Of a stretch of 64,000 nt of DNA, positions 33,614-42,527 are shown piece after piece (within the stretch, counting starts at the first letter, position 1; every line of letters starts with the position of its first letter). The stretch spans positions 248,001-312,000 of the forward strand of contig JANSYR010000005.1 in NCBI GenBank assembly GCA_024742285.1, read 5' to 3'. The notes below the pieces were generated by a model. That model searched no databases. It was not told the origin of the DNA and saw only the letters and a list, made by a program, of their open reading frames with translations. Source of the stretch: a bacterium (GTDB taxonomy: Bacteria > Myxococcota_A > UBA9160 > UBA4427). The translations under genes and the position numbers were made by a program.

Positions 33614-34810
33614 TCAGGCGGCGTTCGTCTGAGGGGCCGGGGCCGGCGCCTTCGGGACCCCGACCGCGAGAGCGACGCCGGTCGCGGTCAGCGCCGCCGC
33701 CGTCCAGAACGGCCACTGCGCGCCCTGGTCGTAGAGCAGGCCGGCGGCGATCGGCCCGACGATCCGTGCCGCCGAGGCCGTCGATTGGAAGACGCCCATC
33801 ACGAGTCCGCGTGACCCCTCGTCCGCGGCGAGGGAGACGAGGCTCATCATCGGCGGCTGGGCGATCCCGCGCCCGACGGCGGCGATCCCCAGCGGCAGGG
33901 CCAGCCAGGCGACCGTCTCCGGAATCGGCACGAGCACGAACGCCGCCGTCATCAGCGCGAGGCCGGTCAGGACGAGCGATCGCTCGGGATAGCGCTCGGA
34001 GAGGCGCTTCATGCCGCCGCCCTGGATGCCGCCCATGATGATCGCCATCCCGAGCATCACCATGGCGACGCCGAGCGGTCCGTAGCCGAAGCGGTGGAGC
34101 ATCAGGAGCGCGAAGATCGTCTCGAGCTGGGTCACCGCCAGGGAGAAGAGAAAGTAGGTGAAGCAGACCCGGCCGATGATCGGCGCCCGCAGGACTTCGA
34201 GGCGGCTCGTGAGGTCCGGCTCCGGCACGTCGGCATGGTGGCGTTCGGGCTCGCGCAAGCGCACGGCCGCCCAGAGGAAGTTGAGTCCCGCCATGCCGGC
34301 GGCGACGAACATCGGCGTGCCGTATCCCCACTCCGAGAGCAGTCCCCCGATCGGGGGCCCGAGCGTGAAGCCGACGGCGAAGCTCGCGCCGATCATGCCC
34401 ATCCAGCGGGTTCGCTCCGCCTCGTCGGTCACGTCGGTCAGGTAGGCGGTCGCGACGGAGATGTTCGAGCCGAAGACGCCGGCCAACAGCCGAGCCGCGA
34501 GAATCTGCCAGAGGGACTCCGCCATGCCGAGCCACGCGAGGGCGACGCTCGTCCCGAGGATCGTCACGAGCATGACCGGGCGGCGCCCGAGCCGGTCGGA
34601 GAGCTTTCCCCAGACCGGCGCGAAGGCGAACTGGGCGGCGGCATAGCCCGCCACGAGCGCTCCCAGCCAGGTGGCGTTCGCGCCGTAGCGCTCGGCCCAG
34701 AAGGGCAGGATCGGCACGACGATCCCGAAGCCGATCAGGTCGACGACGATCACGGAGAAGAGGACCGAGAGCGGCGGTCGCGCCTTCGAATCCCCCGTGT
34801 TTCCGCTCAA
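33614..34810 (-). CDS. MFS drug-efflux-type transporter (TetA-like)
   Basis: This 12-helix major facilitator of about 398 residues has a first helix beginning SVLFSVIVVDLIGFGIVVP, motif A as GKLSDRLGRRP between helices 2 and 3, and a second partial copy after helix 8. The pattern matches DHA1/tetracycline-type proton antiporters. I place the start at TTG 34810 because GGAGGG lies at ideal spacing, whereas the longer frame to 34924 adds a non-hydrophobic tail typical of spurious extension. Exported compound unknown. It is convergent with DUF928 and divergent from GAPDH, separated from it by about 245 bases. Confidence 0.85.
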   Translation of the reverse strand: MSGNTGDSKARPPLSVLFSVIVVDLIGFGIVVPILPFWAERYGANATWLGALVAGYAAAQFAFAPVWGKLSDRLGRRPVMLVTILGTSVALAWLGMAESLWQILAARLLAGVFGSNISVATAYLTDVTDEAERTRWMGMIGASFAVGFTLGPPIGGLLSEWGYGTPMFVAAGMAGLNFLWAAVRLREPERHHADVPEPDLTSRLEVLRAPIIGRVCFTYFLFSLAVTQLETIFALLMLHRFGYGPLGVAMVMLGMAIIMGGIQGGGMKRLSERYPERSLVLTGLALMTAAFVLVPIPETVAWLALPLGIAAVGRGIAQPPMMSLVSLAADEGSRGLVMGVFQSTASAARIVGPIAAGLLYDQGAQWPFWTAAALTATGVALAVGVPKAPAPAPQTNAA

Positions 34811-35054
34811 GTCCGTCCCTCCGTCGGCCGTCCCGGGAACCCAGGATGGGGTCGCACCGTAGCAGCGCCCCCGCCGAAATCCGCCTCCCGGCGCCGTGTG
34901 GGCCTCTACGGCGGAGTGCCACACTCGGTTGCGCGTCGTTGCATGAAAGCGAGAGGCGGATCTTCTACGTTCCGCCGCGTCGGAGCGCCGGTCCAGCGCC
35001 CGCGGGCACCCGGTCGCGCCACAGGGCGGGGATCGGGCAGTTGGGGGAAGACAG

Positions 35055-36503
35055 ATGAGCCAGAAGTCCGAGCAGACCCTTCAGGAATGGTCGCAGCAGC
35101 AGAGCAACGCCGAGACGATGGTCCCGATCATCGGTGAGCTCTACCGCGACCGCGGCGTGATCGTCACGATCTTCGGTCACTCCCTCGTCAACAAGTCGCC
35201 CCTCGAGATCCTCGAGCTCCACCGCATCGCGCGGGTGAACGTCGACGAGTCGATCAGCGCGATCGACACCTACCCGATCCTCTCCGAGGTCGCGCGTCTC
35301 GATCTGGCCCCCGCACGCATCGACCTCGGCAACCTCGTGACCCATTGGCGCGGCGCGTCGGACACGACGATCGAGGATTTCGTGAAGGACGAGCTCGCCG
35401 GAATCGCGACGGGCAAGACGAGCCTCCGGGACAATCCGCAGGACGTCGTCCTGTACGGCTTCGGTCGGATCGGCCGATTGGTCGCGCGCATCCTCGCCGG
35501 CAAGACCGGCGGCGGCGACAACCTCCGCCTTCGGGCGATCGTCGTCCGCCCCGGCGGTGACAACGATCTGGCGAAGCGCGCGAGCCTGCTCCGCCGTGAC
35601 TCGATCCACGGTCCCTTCTCGGGCGAGGTCACCGTCGACCACGAAGACAACGCGCTGATCATCAACGGCAACCTCGTCCACGTGATCTACGCGAACTCGC
35701 CGGAAGAGTGCGATTACTCGAAGTACGGAATCCGGGACGCCATCGTCGTCGACAACACCGGCAAGTGGCGAACCGAGGAGGATCTCGCGAAGCACCTCGT
35801 TCCCGGCGCTTCGAAGGTGATCCTGACCGCGCCCGGCAAGGGCGGCGTCCCCAACATCGTCTACGGCGTGAACCACCACGGCATGACCGAGGCGGGCAAC
35901 GTCCTCTCGGCGGCCTCCTGTACGACGAACGCGATCGTTCCGGTCCTGAAGGCGGTCAACGACGAGTTCGAGATCGAGAGCGGCCACATCGAGTCGATCC
36001 ACGCCTTCACGAACGATCAGAACCTGATCGACAACTACCACAAGAAGGAGCGCCGCGGCCGCGCTGCGCCCCTCAACATGGTCGTGACGGAGACCGGCGC
36101 CGCCAAGGCCGTGGCCAAGTGCCTCCCCGAGCTCCAGGGCAAGCTGACGGGCAACGCGATCCGTGTCCCGACGCCGAACGTGTCTCTCGCCGTCATGAGC
36201 CTGAACCTGGGTCGCGAGACGACGGCGGACGAGCTCAACGAATACCTGCTCAAGGTGTCGCTCGAGGGTGACCTGCAGAACCAGATCGACTACTCGAAGT
36301 CGACCGAGGTGGTGTCCAGCGACTTCGTCGGCAACCGCTACGCCGGGATCGTCGACGCGCCGGCCACGATCGTCCAGGGCAGCCACGCCGTGATCTACTG
36401 CTGGTACGACAACGAGTTCGGTTACAGCCGCCAGGTCGTGCGCTGTCTCGAAGAGCTCGCGGGGATCGTGATGCCGAACTTCCCGAAGCGGAACGTCAGC
36501 TGA
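35055..36503 (+). CDS. gap: Glyceraldehyde-3-phosphate dehydrogenase, long form
   Basis: The protein has 482 residues rather than the usual 335. An N-terminal helical extension of about 125 residues precedes the Rossmann domain (VLYGFGRIGRLVARIL). The catalytic Cys289 sits in SAASCTTNAIVP, and NMVVTETGAAKA and WYDNEFGYS complete the active site. The extended class, common in marine gammaproteobacteria and myxobacteria, is still a glycolytic or gluconeogenic phosphorylating dehydrogenase; cofactor preference cannot be decided. A GGGGGAAGACAG ribosome site precedes ATG 35055. It is convergent with the outer-membrane protein, only four bases between stops. Confidence 0.93.
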   Translation: MSQKSEQTLQEWSQQQSNAETMVPIIGELYRDRGVIVTIFGHSLVNKSPLEILELHRIARVNVDESISAIDTYPILSEVARLDLAPARIDLGNLVTHWRGASDTTIEDFVKDELAGIATGKTSLRDNPQDVVLYGFGRIGRLVARILAGKTGGGDNLRLRAIVVRPGGDNDLAKRASLLRRDSIHGPFSGEVTVDHEDNALIINGNLVHVIYANSPEECDYSKYGIRDAIVVDNTGKWRTEEDLAKHLVPGASKVILTAPGKGGVPNIVYGVNHHGMTEAGNVLSAASCTTNAIVPVLKAVNDEFEIESGHIESIHAFTNDQNLIDNYHKKERRGRAAPLNMVVTETGAAKAVAKCLPELQGKLTGNAIRVPTPNVSLAVMSLNLGRETTADELNEYLLKVSLEGDLQNQIDYSKSTEVVSSDFVGNRYAGIVDAPATIVQGSHAVIYCWYDNEFGYSRQVVRCLEELAGIVMPNFPKRNVS

Positions 36504-36507
36504 GGGT

Positions 36508-37494
36508 CTAGTCCGGACCGTCGTTTCCGCCGCGGACCCCGCCGCCGCCGAAGGGCACGCGGATCGCCATCGACCACCGCCAGGCGGGATCGTAGCGCTG
36601 GTCGTAGAGGCGATTGCCGCCGGCGGTCTCGACGCGGATGCGGCCGTCGACGCCGAGCCCCGTGCGGAAATCGAAGTAGGCTCCTTCCAGGAACCGGAGG
36701 CGGAGCCCGACCTCGAGGGGCACCGTGGTGATCTCGCCGACGCCGTCGGTGTCGCGGGCACTGCCGTAGTCGTCGAGCCGGAAGCGGGTGCGTTCGTAGC
36801 CGGCGCTCACCAGGAAGTGCACGGTGTCGTTCGGGCCGTAGTAGAGCGCGGTCGACCCGCCCTGGAGCCAGTCGCCCTCGGTCTTGAGCTCGAGGCGATC
36901 GTTGATCCGCCAGCGGAGGGCCACGATCGGAAAGGTCTCGGCGTCCCGGCCGAGCTGGCTCGTCACCCCGAGTCCGGCGCCGACCATCAGGTCGTCGTTC
37001 ACCTGCCAGCGGACGATCGCCGAGATCCCGCCGGCGAAGGCGTTCCGATCCGCGCCGTTCTCCGCGGCCCAGCGGATCGGGACCGTCGTGACGACGGAGA
37101 CCTGGTCCCCCACGAGGACCGTCGCGTGGGGTACGAGATCGAGGGTGTTGATCGTGTTCCAGGGGTCGCGGGGCAGTCGGGTTCCGCCGTAGGCGGTCGG
37201 GGGAATGCTGTTCAGGTTGAAGTCGAAGCTCGAATAGGCGTAGCGGGCGGCCATCCCGACGAGGATGGACTGGTTGATCGGACCGCCGACGTCGCCCTCG
37301 ATCCCGGAGCGCCAGGCCTCGAACTCGTCGCCCGTGTCGCTCTCGGTCTCGAACTCCATCCGGAAGTCGGCCGCGACATGGCCGCCCCAGGCCCATCGCG
37401 ACGGCGGGTCGGTGACCATCGAGTACTGCGCGCTCGCCGCGCCGGGGAGGGCAGCGAGAGCGAGGCCGAGCGCGGCGATCGCGAGGAGTCGCAC
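36508..37494 (-). CDS. Outer-membrane beta-barrel protein
   Basis: The 328-residue protein has a signal peptide ending ASAQ and a mature region of alternating beta strands with aromatic girdle residues (MAARYAYSSFDFNL, VPIRWAA, LELKTEGDWLQ). It resembles the DUF6268-type outer-membrane proteins with about 12-14 strands. The C-terminus is RVPFGGG followed by a disordered GGNDGPD tail, unlike the canonical final Phe, so the sorting strand would lie slightly upstream. Function unknown. It is eight bases after the dehydrogenase gene at 37502 in the same direction, but the two have no obvious functional link. Confidence 0.65.
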   Translation of the reverse strand: MRLLAIAALGLALAALPGAASAQYSMVTDPPSRWAWGGHVAADFRMEFETESDTGDEFEAWRSGIEGDVGGPINQSILVGMAARYAYSSFDFNLNSIPPTAYGGTRLPRDPWNTINTLDLVPHATVLVGDQVSVVTTVPIRWAAENGADRNAFAGGISAIVRWQVNDDLMVGAGLGVTSQLGRDAETFPIVALRWRINDRLELKTEGDWLQGGSTALYYGPNDTVHFLVSAGYERTRFRLDDYGSARDTDGVGEITTVPLEVGLRLRFLEGAYFDFRTGLGVDGRIRVETAGGNRLYDQRYDPAWRWSMAIRVPFGGGGVRGGNDGPD

Positions 37495-37501
37495 GCGGTG
37501 G

Positions 37502-38239
37502 CTACTCGTCCCAGCCCGAGGACGCGCCCTTGATCATGGCAAAGGGGCCGACGGGCCAACCGAAGCAGTCGACCATCAGCTGGTTCACGTCCTCGTGACT
37601 CGCGATTCCCTCGTTCACGACCCGGCTCGCCTCCTGGATCATGGCCGCGTAGACGCGGTTCGCGACGTAGCCCCACGCCATCGGATGGTCCTTCACGACG
37701 ACCGGGTGCTTGCCGCACTCCGCCGCGAGCTGGCGCACGGTTTCGATCGCCGCCTCTTCGGTGTCGTCCCGCACGACGATCTCCGCGAACTTCATCACGA
37801 CCGGCGGTGAGGCCCAGTGCCAGACGAGGACCCGGGAAGGGCGGTCGGTCGCGGCGGCGAGGGCGGCGAGCGGAAAGCCCGAGCTGTTCGAGGCGAGGAT
37901 GCACTCGGGCTTCGTCAGGCGGTCGAGGTCGCGGAAGACCTTGATCTTGAGATCGAGCTGCTCGGGCACGCACTCGACGACGAGGTCCGCATCGGCGACG
38001 GCGCCCTCGAAGTCGGTCGAGAACGTCAGACGTGCGAGGGTCGCATCCGCGGTCTCGCGATCGAGCTTGCCGCGTGTGACCGCCTTCTCGACGCCGTAGC
38101 GCCCGCTCGTGACGCCCAGGCGGGCCTTCTCGACGACCTCTTCGGAGACGTCGGTCCCGTGGACTTCGTGGCCGGCCTGCGCGAGGACCTGAGCGATGCC
38201 GCTGCCCATCACGCCGGCGCCGATGACGGCGATCTTCAT
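37502..38239 (-). CDS. 3-Hydroxyacyl-CoA dehydrogenase, short C-terminus
   Basis: The 245-residue protein has the NAD-binding Rossmann domain (IGAGVMGSGIAQVLA at 5-19), VVECVPEQLDLK, ILASNSSGFP and the catalytic-type His in VLVWHWASPP. The C-terminal helical domain starts (HPMAWGYVANRVY) but stops after PFAMIKGASSGWDE, about 40 residues short of the usual 285, so the dimer contact is reduced. It should oxidise a 3-hydroxyacyl-CoA in beta-oxidation or butyrate metabolism, if active. It overlaps the upstream phosphatase gene by ATGA. No frameshift is apparent in the bases after its stop. Confidence 0.82.
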   Translation of the reverse strand: MKIAVIGAGVMGSGIAQVLAQAGHEVHGTDVSEEVVEKARLGVTSGRYGVEKAVTRGKLDRETADATLARLTFSTDFEGAVADADLVVECVPEQLDLKIKVFRDLDRLTKPECILASNSSGFPLAALAAATDRPSRVLVWHWASPPVVMKFAEIVVRDDTEEAAIETVRQLAAECGKHPVVVKDHPMAWGYVANRVYAAMIQEASRVVNEGIASHEDVNQLMVDCFGWPVGPFAMIKGASSGWDE

Positions 38240-38937
38240 GTCGGAGCTCCTGAAACGGGGCCGCTCGGAGGCCCGCCGCGCGTGCCCTGACGGGTGTGGC
38301 TCGGCGGGTCTTCCGGCGGGAGGTGGTCGATCTGGTTGAAGGTCACGAGGTCGGGCCGGGGCGAGAACGAGAGCTCGCTGATCGCGCAGTTCTTCATCAT
38401 GCGGTCGAAGCGCGAATAGTCGTCGTCGATCAGGACGCCGAAGGCGATCGACAGGGCGCCCCCGTGACTCACGACGACGACCCGTTCGCCGGGATGGCGC
38501 TCGGCGATCGAGCGCAGCGATCCGGCCAGCCGGAGGCCGACCTCGAGGGGCGACTCGCCGCCGTGCGGCGCGAAGTGGGGATCCTCGCGCATGTTGTGGA
38601 AGAGCCGCTTCTCCTCGAAGAGGTGGTGGAAGCTCAGTCCTTCCCAGTCGCCGAGGTCGTATTCCACGAGGCCCGGATCGATCGCCGGCTCGAGGCCCAA
38701 CGGGTCGGCGATCGCCTGCGCCGTGTGGTGGGCACGGTCGAGGGGGCTCGCGTAGACGTGGGTCACCGGCCGGTAGTTCGCCTTGATGTGGCGGCCGACG
38801 GCGGCGGCCTGGATCCGGCCGTGGTCGGTGAGCGGTGTGTTCGTCGAGCCGTGCCAGACGCCGTCGATGTTGGCGCTGGTCTGTCCGTGACGGACGATCG
38901 TCAGCAGGGCGTGGGTATCCGAGGGAGCGGCGGCCAT
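38236..38937 (-). CDS. Histidine phosphatase superfamily protein
   Basis: The 233-residue phosphoglycerate-mutase-like protein carries the catalytic RHGQT motif early (LTIVRHGQTSAN), the second active-site region YASPLDRAHHTA, Glu in EYDLGDWEGLSF, and the second catalytic His in VVVVSHGGALS. The set is complete for a phospho-histidine phosphatase acting on small phosphates or sugars. GTG 38955 is an alternative start, adding six residues. It is the first gene of a two-gene unit with the dehydrogenase (ATGA overlap). Its specific substrate is unknown. Confidence 0.88.
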   Translation of the reverse strand: MAAAPSDTHALLTIVRHGQTSANIDGVWHGSTNTPLTDHGRIQAAAVGRHIKANYRPVTHVYASPLDRAHHTAQAIADPLGLEPAIDPGLVEYDLGDWEGLSFHHLFEEKRLFHNMREDPHFAPHGGESPLEVGLRLAGSLRSIAERHPGERVVVVSHGGALSIAFGVLIDDDYSRFDRMMKNCAISELSFSPRPDLVTFNQIDHLPPEDPPSHTRQGTRGGPPSGPVSGAPT

Positions 38938-39027
38938 GGCGGCCGGATCATACACGCCCCGTCCCGTGACGCTGCCGGGGGCGACGACGCGGCGCGCCGG
39001 GCTCGGAGCCTCGTTCGGGCGCCCGGT

Positions 39028-39330
39028 TCAGCGCTCGTTCGGGGCGCCCGTTCGGCCGACCACCACGTCGCCGTAGGACGCCAGCCAGTCGGTGGGCGAC
39101 ATCGTCTCGATCCGGCGGCGTGCGGCGGCGCGGGTGAGGGGAACCGTCGCGTCGAAGGCACCGCGCTCGGGCGCGAGCGCCGGGGCGTCGGGGGCGTCGC
39201 GGTTGGCCTCGATGGGGTCGAGGGTCGCCGAGGCCGCCTCGTCCGCACCCGCGGCCGCCGGCGCCAGGACGAGCAGGGTCGCGACGGCAACCGAGAGCAG
39301 CCCGATCTGAATGTTGTGAATCACACCCAT
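39028..39330 (-). CDS. Small secreted hypothetical protein
   Basis: This predicted 100-residue protein has a hydrophobic stretch at about 8-25 followed by AAAGADE, a credible signal peptide. The remaining 70 residues are Ala/Asp-rich with an RRRIETMSPTDWLASYGDVVVGR ending segment that looks helical then extended. I recognise no family. The ribosome site is weak, and a GTG two codons downstream is possible. A similarly sized secreted protein lies at 43863-44240. Confidence is moderate because only length, codon bias and the signal region support it. Confidence 0.4.
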   Translation of the reverse strand: MGVIHNIQIGLLSVAVATLLVLAPAAAGADEAASATLDPIEANRDAPDAPALAPERGAFDATVPLTRAAARRRIETMSPTDWLASYGDVVVGRTGAPNER

Positions 39331-39462
39331 TGCAAGGCACGATTCGGAGGTGGATTCCGTTCTCTTGAGAGAAACGGGTGGAAAAACCTTCGTTTTGAAG
39401 GGCGGCCGCGCGAGGCTCGCAGGCGAGCCGCAACGGGAGCGCAGCCCGGGCTTCCGTCCGGC

Positions 39463-42447
39463 TCAGGCGCCCTCGAGGAGCTCCAGCAATTCGTCCCGGC
39501 TGAGTCGGCTGCTGCCGTCGGCGTCTTCGAGGGCCGCATCCGCGAGGGCGCGCTTCCGAGCGTGGAGCCGCAGGATGCCCTCCTCGACGGTGTTCCGGGC
39601 GATCAAGCGGTGGAGAACGACCGGGCGATCCTGGCCGATCCGGTGGGCGCGGTCGGCGGCCTGCTGCTCGACCGCCGGGTTCCACCACGGATCGAGCAGG
39701 AAGACGTGATCCGCCGCGGTCAGGTTGAGGCCCGTCCCGCCGGCGCGGAGCGACAGGAGCATCACGGGCGGACCGTCCTCGGACTGGAAGCCGTTCACGA
39801 CCGCGCCGCGATCGCGCGTGGATCCGTCGAGGCGCAGCCAATCGATGTCACGCCGGCGGAGGCCGGGCTCGAGGAGGTCGAGGAGGCTCGTCCACTGGGA
39901 GAAGACGAGCGCCTTGTGTCCGTCGGCGACGGCCTCTTCGAGGCGGGCGAAGAGGGTCTCGAGCTTCGAGGACGAGCCGGACTCCGACTCCTGCCCGGGC
40001 ACGAGACTCGAGTGGCAGGCCGCCTGGCGCAGGCGGAGGAGCGCTTCGAGGGCGGCCATCACGTTGCCCCCGGCGCGCAGCCGTTCGACGACGTCCTTCA
40101 CCGTCGCGGCGCGGACGGAGTCGTAGACCGCGCGCTCTTCGTCGCTGAGGTCGCAGTCGAGCACGATCTCCGAGAGCGGCGGGAGCTCCGGGGCGACGTC
40201 CGCCTTGAGGCGCCGCAGGAGGAAGGGACGGATGCGCTGGCGCAGGCGCTCGGCGACCGACTCGTCGCCCTCTGCGATCGGTCGCGCGTAGCGATTCCGG
40301 AAATCGGTGCGCCCGCCGAGCAGCCCGGGATTGAGGAAGTGGAGCTGACTCCAGAGCTCGTCGAGGCGGTTCTCCACTGGTGTCCCCGTCAGCGCGAAGC
40401 GCGCCTTCGCGTCCAGGCGGTGGGCGGCGCGGGCGATCTGACTCTCGGGGTTCTTGATCGTCTGGGCCTCGTCGAGGATGACGCAATCCCAGGTCGGGGC
40501 GGTCAGCAGATCCGCGTCCTGACGGAGCAGGGCGTAGCTCGTGATCGTGACCTGGGCCTTCTCGTCGAGTCGACGTCCGGGTCCGTGGTAGAGACTCACC
40601 TCGAGGCCGGGTCGGAACCGCTCGATCTCTCGGATCCAACCGTGGAGCACCGACGTGGGCGCGACGACGAGGGTCCGGCCCTCGATCGCGCAGAGCGCCT
40701 GGAGCGTCTTGCCGAGGCCCATGTCGTCGGCGAGGAGCGCGCCGAGTCCCGCGCGTCGCAGGAAGACCAGCCAATCGACGCCCTGACGCTGGTAGTCCCG
40801 GAGCACGTCTTCGAGCGCGGGGTCGATCTCCGCGGTCGGAATGCCCTCGAAGCCGTCGAGGAGCGGTCGCAGCCCGTCCAGGGAGGGCGGCGGCGGCTCG
40901 TCGAGGTCGTCGCAGAGGAGCGCGAGATCCGGCAGTGCGTGTCGTGCGACGCGCCCGCGCGGATCCCGTGCCGCCAGCAGGTCGGCGATGCGGTCGCCGT
41001 AGCGCTGGAGCCAGTCCGCCGGCAGTCGCGCGAAGCCGCCGCCGTCGAGCTGGACCACCGACTCGCCCCGCGACCAGGCCCGCAGCACCGACTCGGGCCC
41101 CGCGCTCCCGCCCTCCGCGAGCCCGACCGAACGCGCCTCGTCGTCGAGGTCGTCCAGTCCGTCGTGCGCGGCGTCCGGGTCGAGCTCGAAGTCGACGGTG
41201 AGTCGGTCGTCGTCGATGGCGATCGAAGGCGTGAGATCTCCGCGGAGCTCGAAGTCGCGGTGGCTGGCGCCGACCACCTCCATCGAGGTCGCTTCGAGAC
41301 GGCCGGCGAGCTGGATCGCTTCGCTGGCGGGGAGGCGGGCGACGATGCCCGGGCGAAGGCCGAGCTCCGTCCGCAGCTTGGCCACGACCTCGTTCTCCGC
41401 CGTCTCCATCCGGATCGGCACCTCGCCGCCGCCGAGGTGGACGAGCTTGCCGGCGTCGACCCGTGCGACCGGCGGGTCGCCGTACACGAGGGTCGGCAGG
41501 ACCGAGAGCCCGTCGCCGTCCCGGTGGACCTCGACCCGGATCCGCGGACGCTCTCCGCGGCGGGCGGTCGGGAGCTTCTCGCTCTCGATGACGAGGGGGA
41601 TGCGCTTCTCGAGGTCGGGGATGACCTCGGTCACGAGGACCGCGAGGTCGTCGTCGGAGAAGAAGCGCCCGCGCGGCAGGTCCGCGAGCTCGCGTCCCGA
41701 GAGCTTGTTCGGGGCGAGCGGATGGAGCGCGTCGCCGGCCTGCACGATCCCGTTCCGGAACGCCTTCACGATCCGGGTGTCCTGTTCCACGAAGAGCCGC
41801 ACCCCGGCGGGCGCATCGACGACCTTGGCGACGAGGCCGATCGGCTCGGGGTCGACCTGGATCGGCTGGCCGTCGAGGGTCACGCGATCGGTGCCCCCGA
41901 GCTTCTCGATCAGGTTGGCCACGTTCGGGCGGGAGGTCGAGTCCGCCGGACGCGAGGAGAGCTGGCGGTCGACGGCGAGGTCGGCCGGGGTCGCGACGAA
42001 TTCCGGACCGTCGAACTTGCCGGTGGCCGCGGCGGTCAGGCTGCCCTTCAGCACGGTGCGCTTGCCTTCGAACTCGATGTTCCGGGTCAGCCAGAGGTGG
42101 CCGTCGCGGTTCTCGAGGTCGTAGACCACCCGCCCACGCCCTTCGCCCTGGGTGGGCAGCTCTTCGCCTTCCTTCTTCGCACGGCGCAGCGCGATGATCG
42201 CCGCGGCGACGTGCTCACACGGGTCATCGGGGCTGCTGCAGGTGCACTCCCAGTCCTCGTCTTCGGGGTGCAGGGTCACCTGCGGCGCGTCGAGGCCCTT
42301 GCGCATGACGACGCGGAGGCTGATCGAGTCGCCCGCGCGCTCCTCGACGCTGACGGCGTCGGCGCGCGCGAGGGAGACCCCACGAGACCAGACCGCGCGG
42401 GGACAGGCCTCCTGCACGGCCTCGAAGAGCGACTGCAGAGAATTCAA
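39463..42447 (-). CDS. SWI2/SNF2-type helicase with SWIM zinc finger
   Basis: The protein has about 994 residues. An N-terminal SWIM finger (CTCSSPDDPCEH, about residues 65-80) is followed by a long Asp/Glu-rich region to about 520. The SNF2 motor then has LLADDMGLGKTL (motif I), the ILDEAQT motif II, LTGTPVENRLDELWSQ, ALVFSQWTSLL and HRIGQDRPV (motif VI). Members are ATP-dependent DNA or nucleoprotein translocases of the HepA/RapA-related bacterial branch; roles range from transcription recycling to defence. No clear start exists; TTG 42447 begins the conserved-looking LNSLQSLFEAVQ, though without a good ribosome site. It lies 80 bases downstream of the poly(A)-polymerase-like gene. Confidence 0.85.
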   Translation of the reverse strand: MNSLQSLFEAVQEACPRAVWSRGVSLARADAVSVEERAGDSISLRVVMRKGLDAPQVTLHPEDEDWECTCSSPDDPCEHVAAAIIALRRAKKEGEELPTQGEGRGRVVYDLENRDGHLWLTRNIEFEGKRTVLKGSLTAAATGKFDGPEFVATPADLAVDRQLSSRPADSTSRPNVANLIEKLGGTDRVTLDGQPIQVDPEPIGLVAKVVDAPAGVRLFVEQDTRIVKAFRNGIVQAGDALHPLAPNKLSGRELADLPRGRFFSDDDLAVLVTEVIPDLEKRIPLVIESEKLPTARRGERPRIRVEVHRDGDGLSVLPTLVYGDPPVARVDAGKLVHLGGGEVPIRMETAENEVVAKLRTELGLRPGIVARLPASEAIQLAGRLEATSMEVVGASHRDFELRGDLTPSIAIDDDRLTVDFELDPDAAHDGLDDLDDEARSVGLAEGGSAGPESVLRAWSRGESVVQLDGGGFARLPADWLQRYGDRIADLLAARDPRGRVARHALPDLALLCDDLDEPPPPSLDGLRPLLDGFEGIPTAEIDPALEDVLRDYQRQGVDWLVFLRRAGLGALLADDMGLGKTLQALCAIEGRTLVVAPTSVLHGWIREIERFRPGLEVSLYHGPGRRLDEKAQVTITSYALLRQDADLLTAPTWDCVILDEAQTIKNPESQIARAAHRLDAKARFALTGTPVENRLDELWSQLHFLNPGLLGGRTDFRNRYARPIAEGDESVAERLRQRIRPFLLRRLKADVAPELPPLSEIVLDCDLSDEERAVYDSVRAATVKDVVERLRAGGNVMAALEALLRLRQAACHSSLVPGQESESGSSSKLETLFARLEEAVADGHKALVFSQWTSLLDLLEPGLRRRDIDWLRLDGSTRDRGAVVNGFQSEDGPPVMLLSLRAGGTGLNLTAADHVFLLDPWWNPAVEQQAADRAHRIGQDRPVVLHRLIARNTVEEGILRLHARKRALADAALEDADGSSRLSRDELLELLEGA

Positions 42448-42527
42448 AGAAGAACCGGTTGGGACGTGGGTGGCGCGCGCGGATCCTAACCGATCCGGGC
42501 GCACTTCGAGCGGCGACGCGCGCCGGC

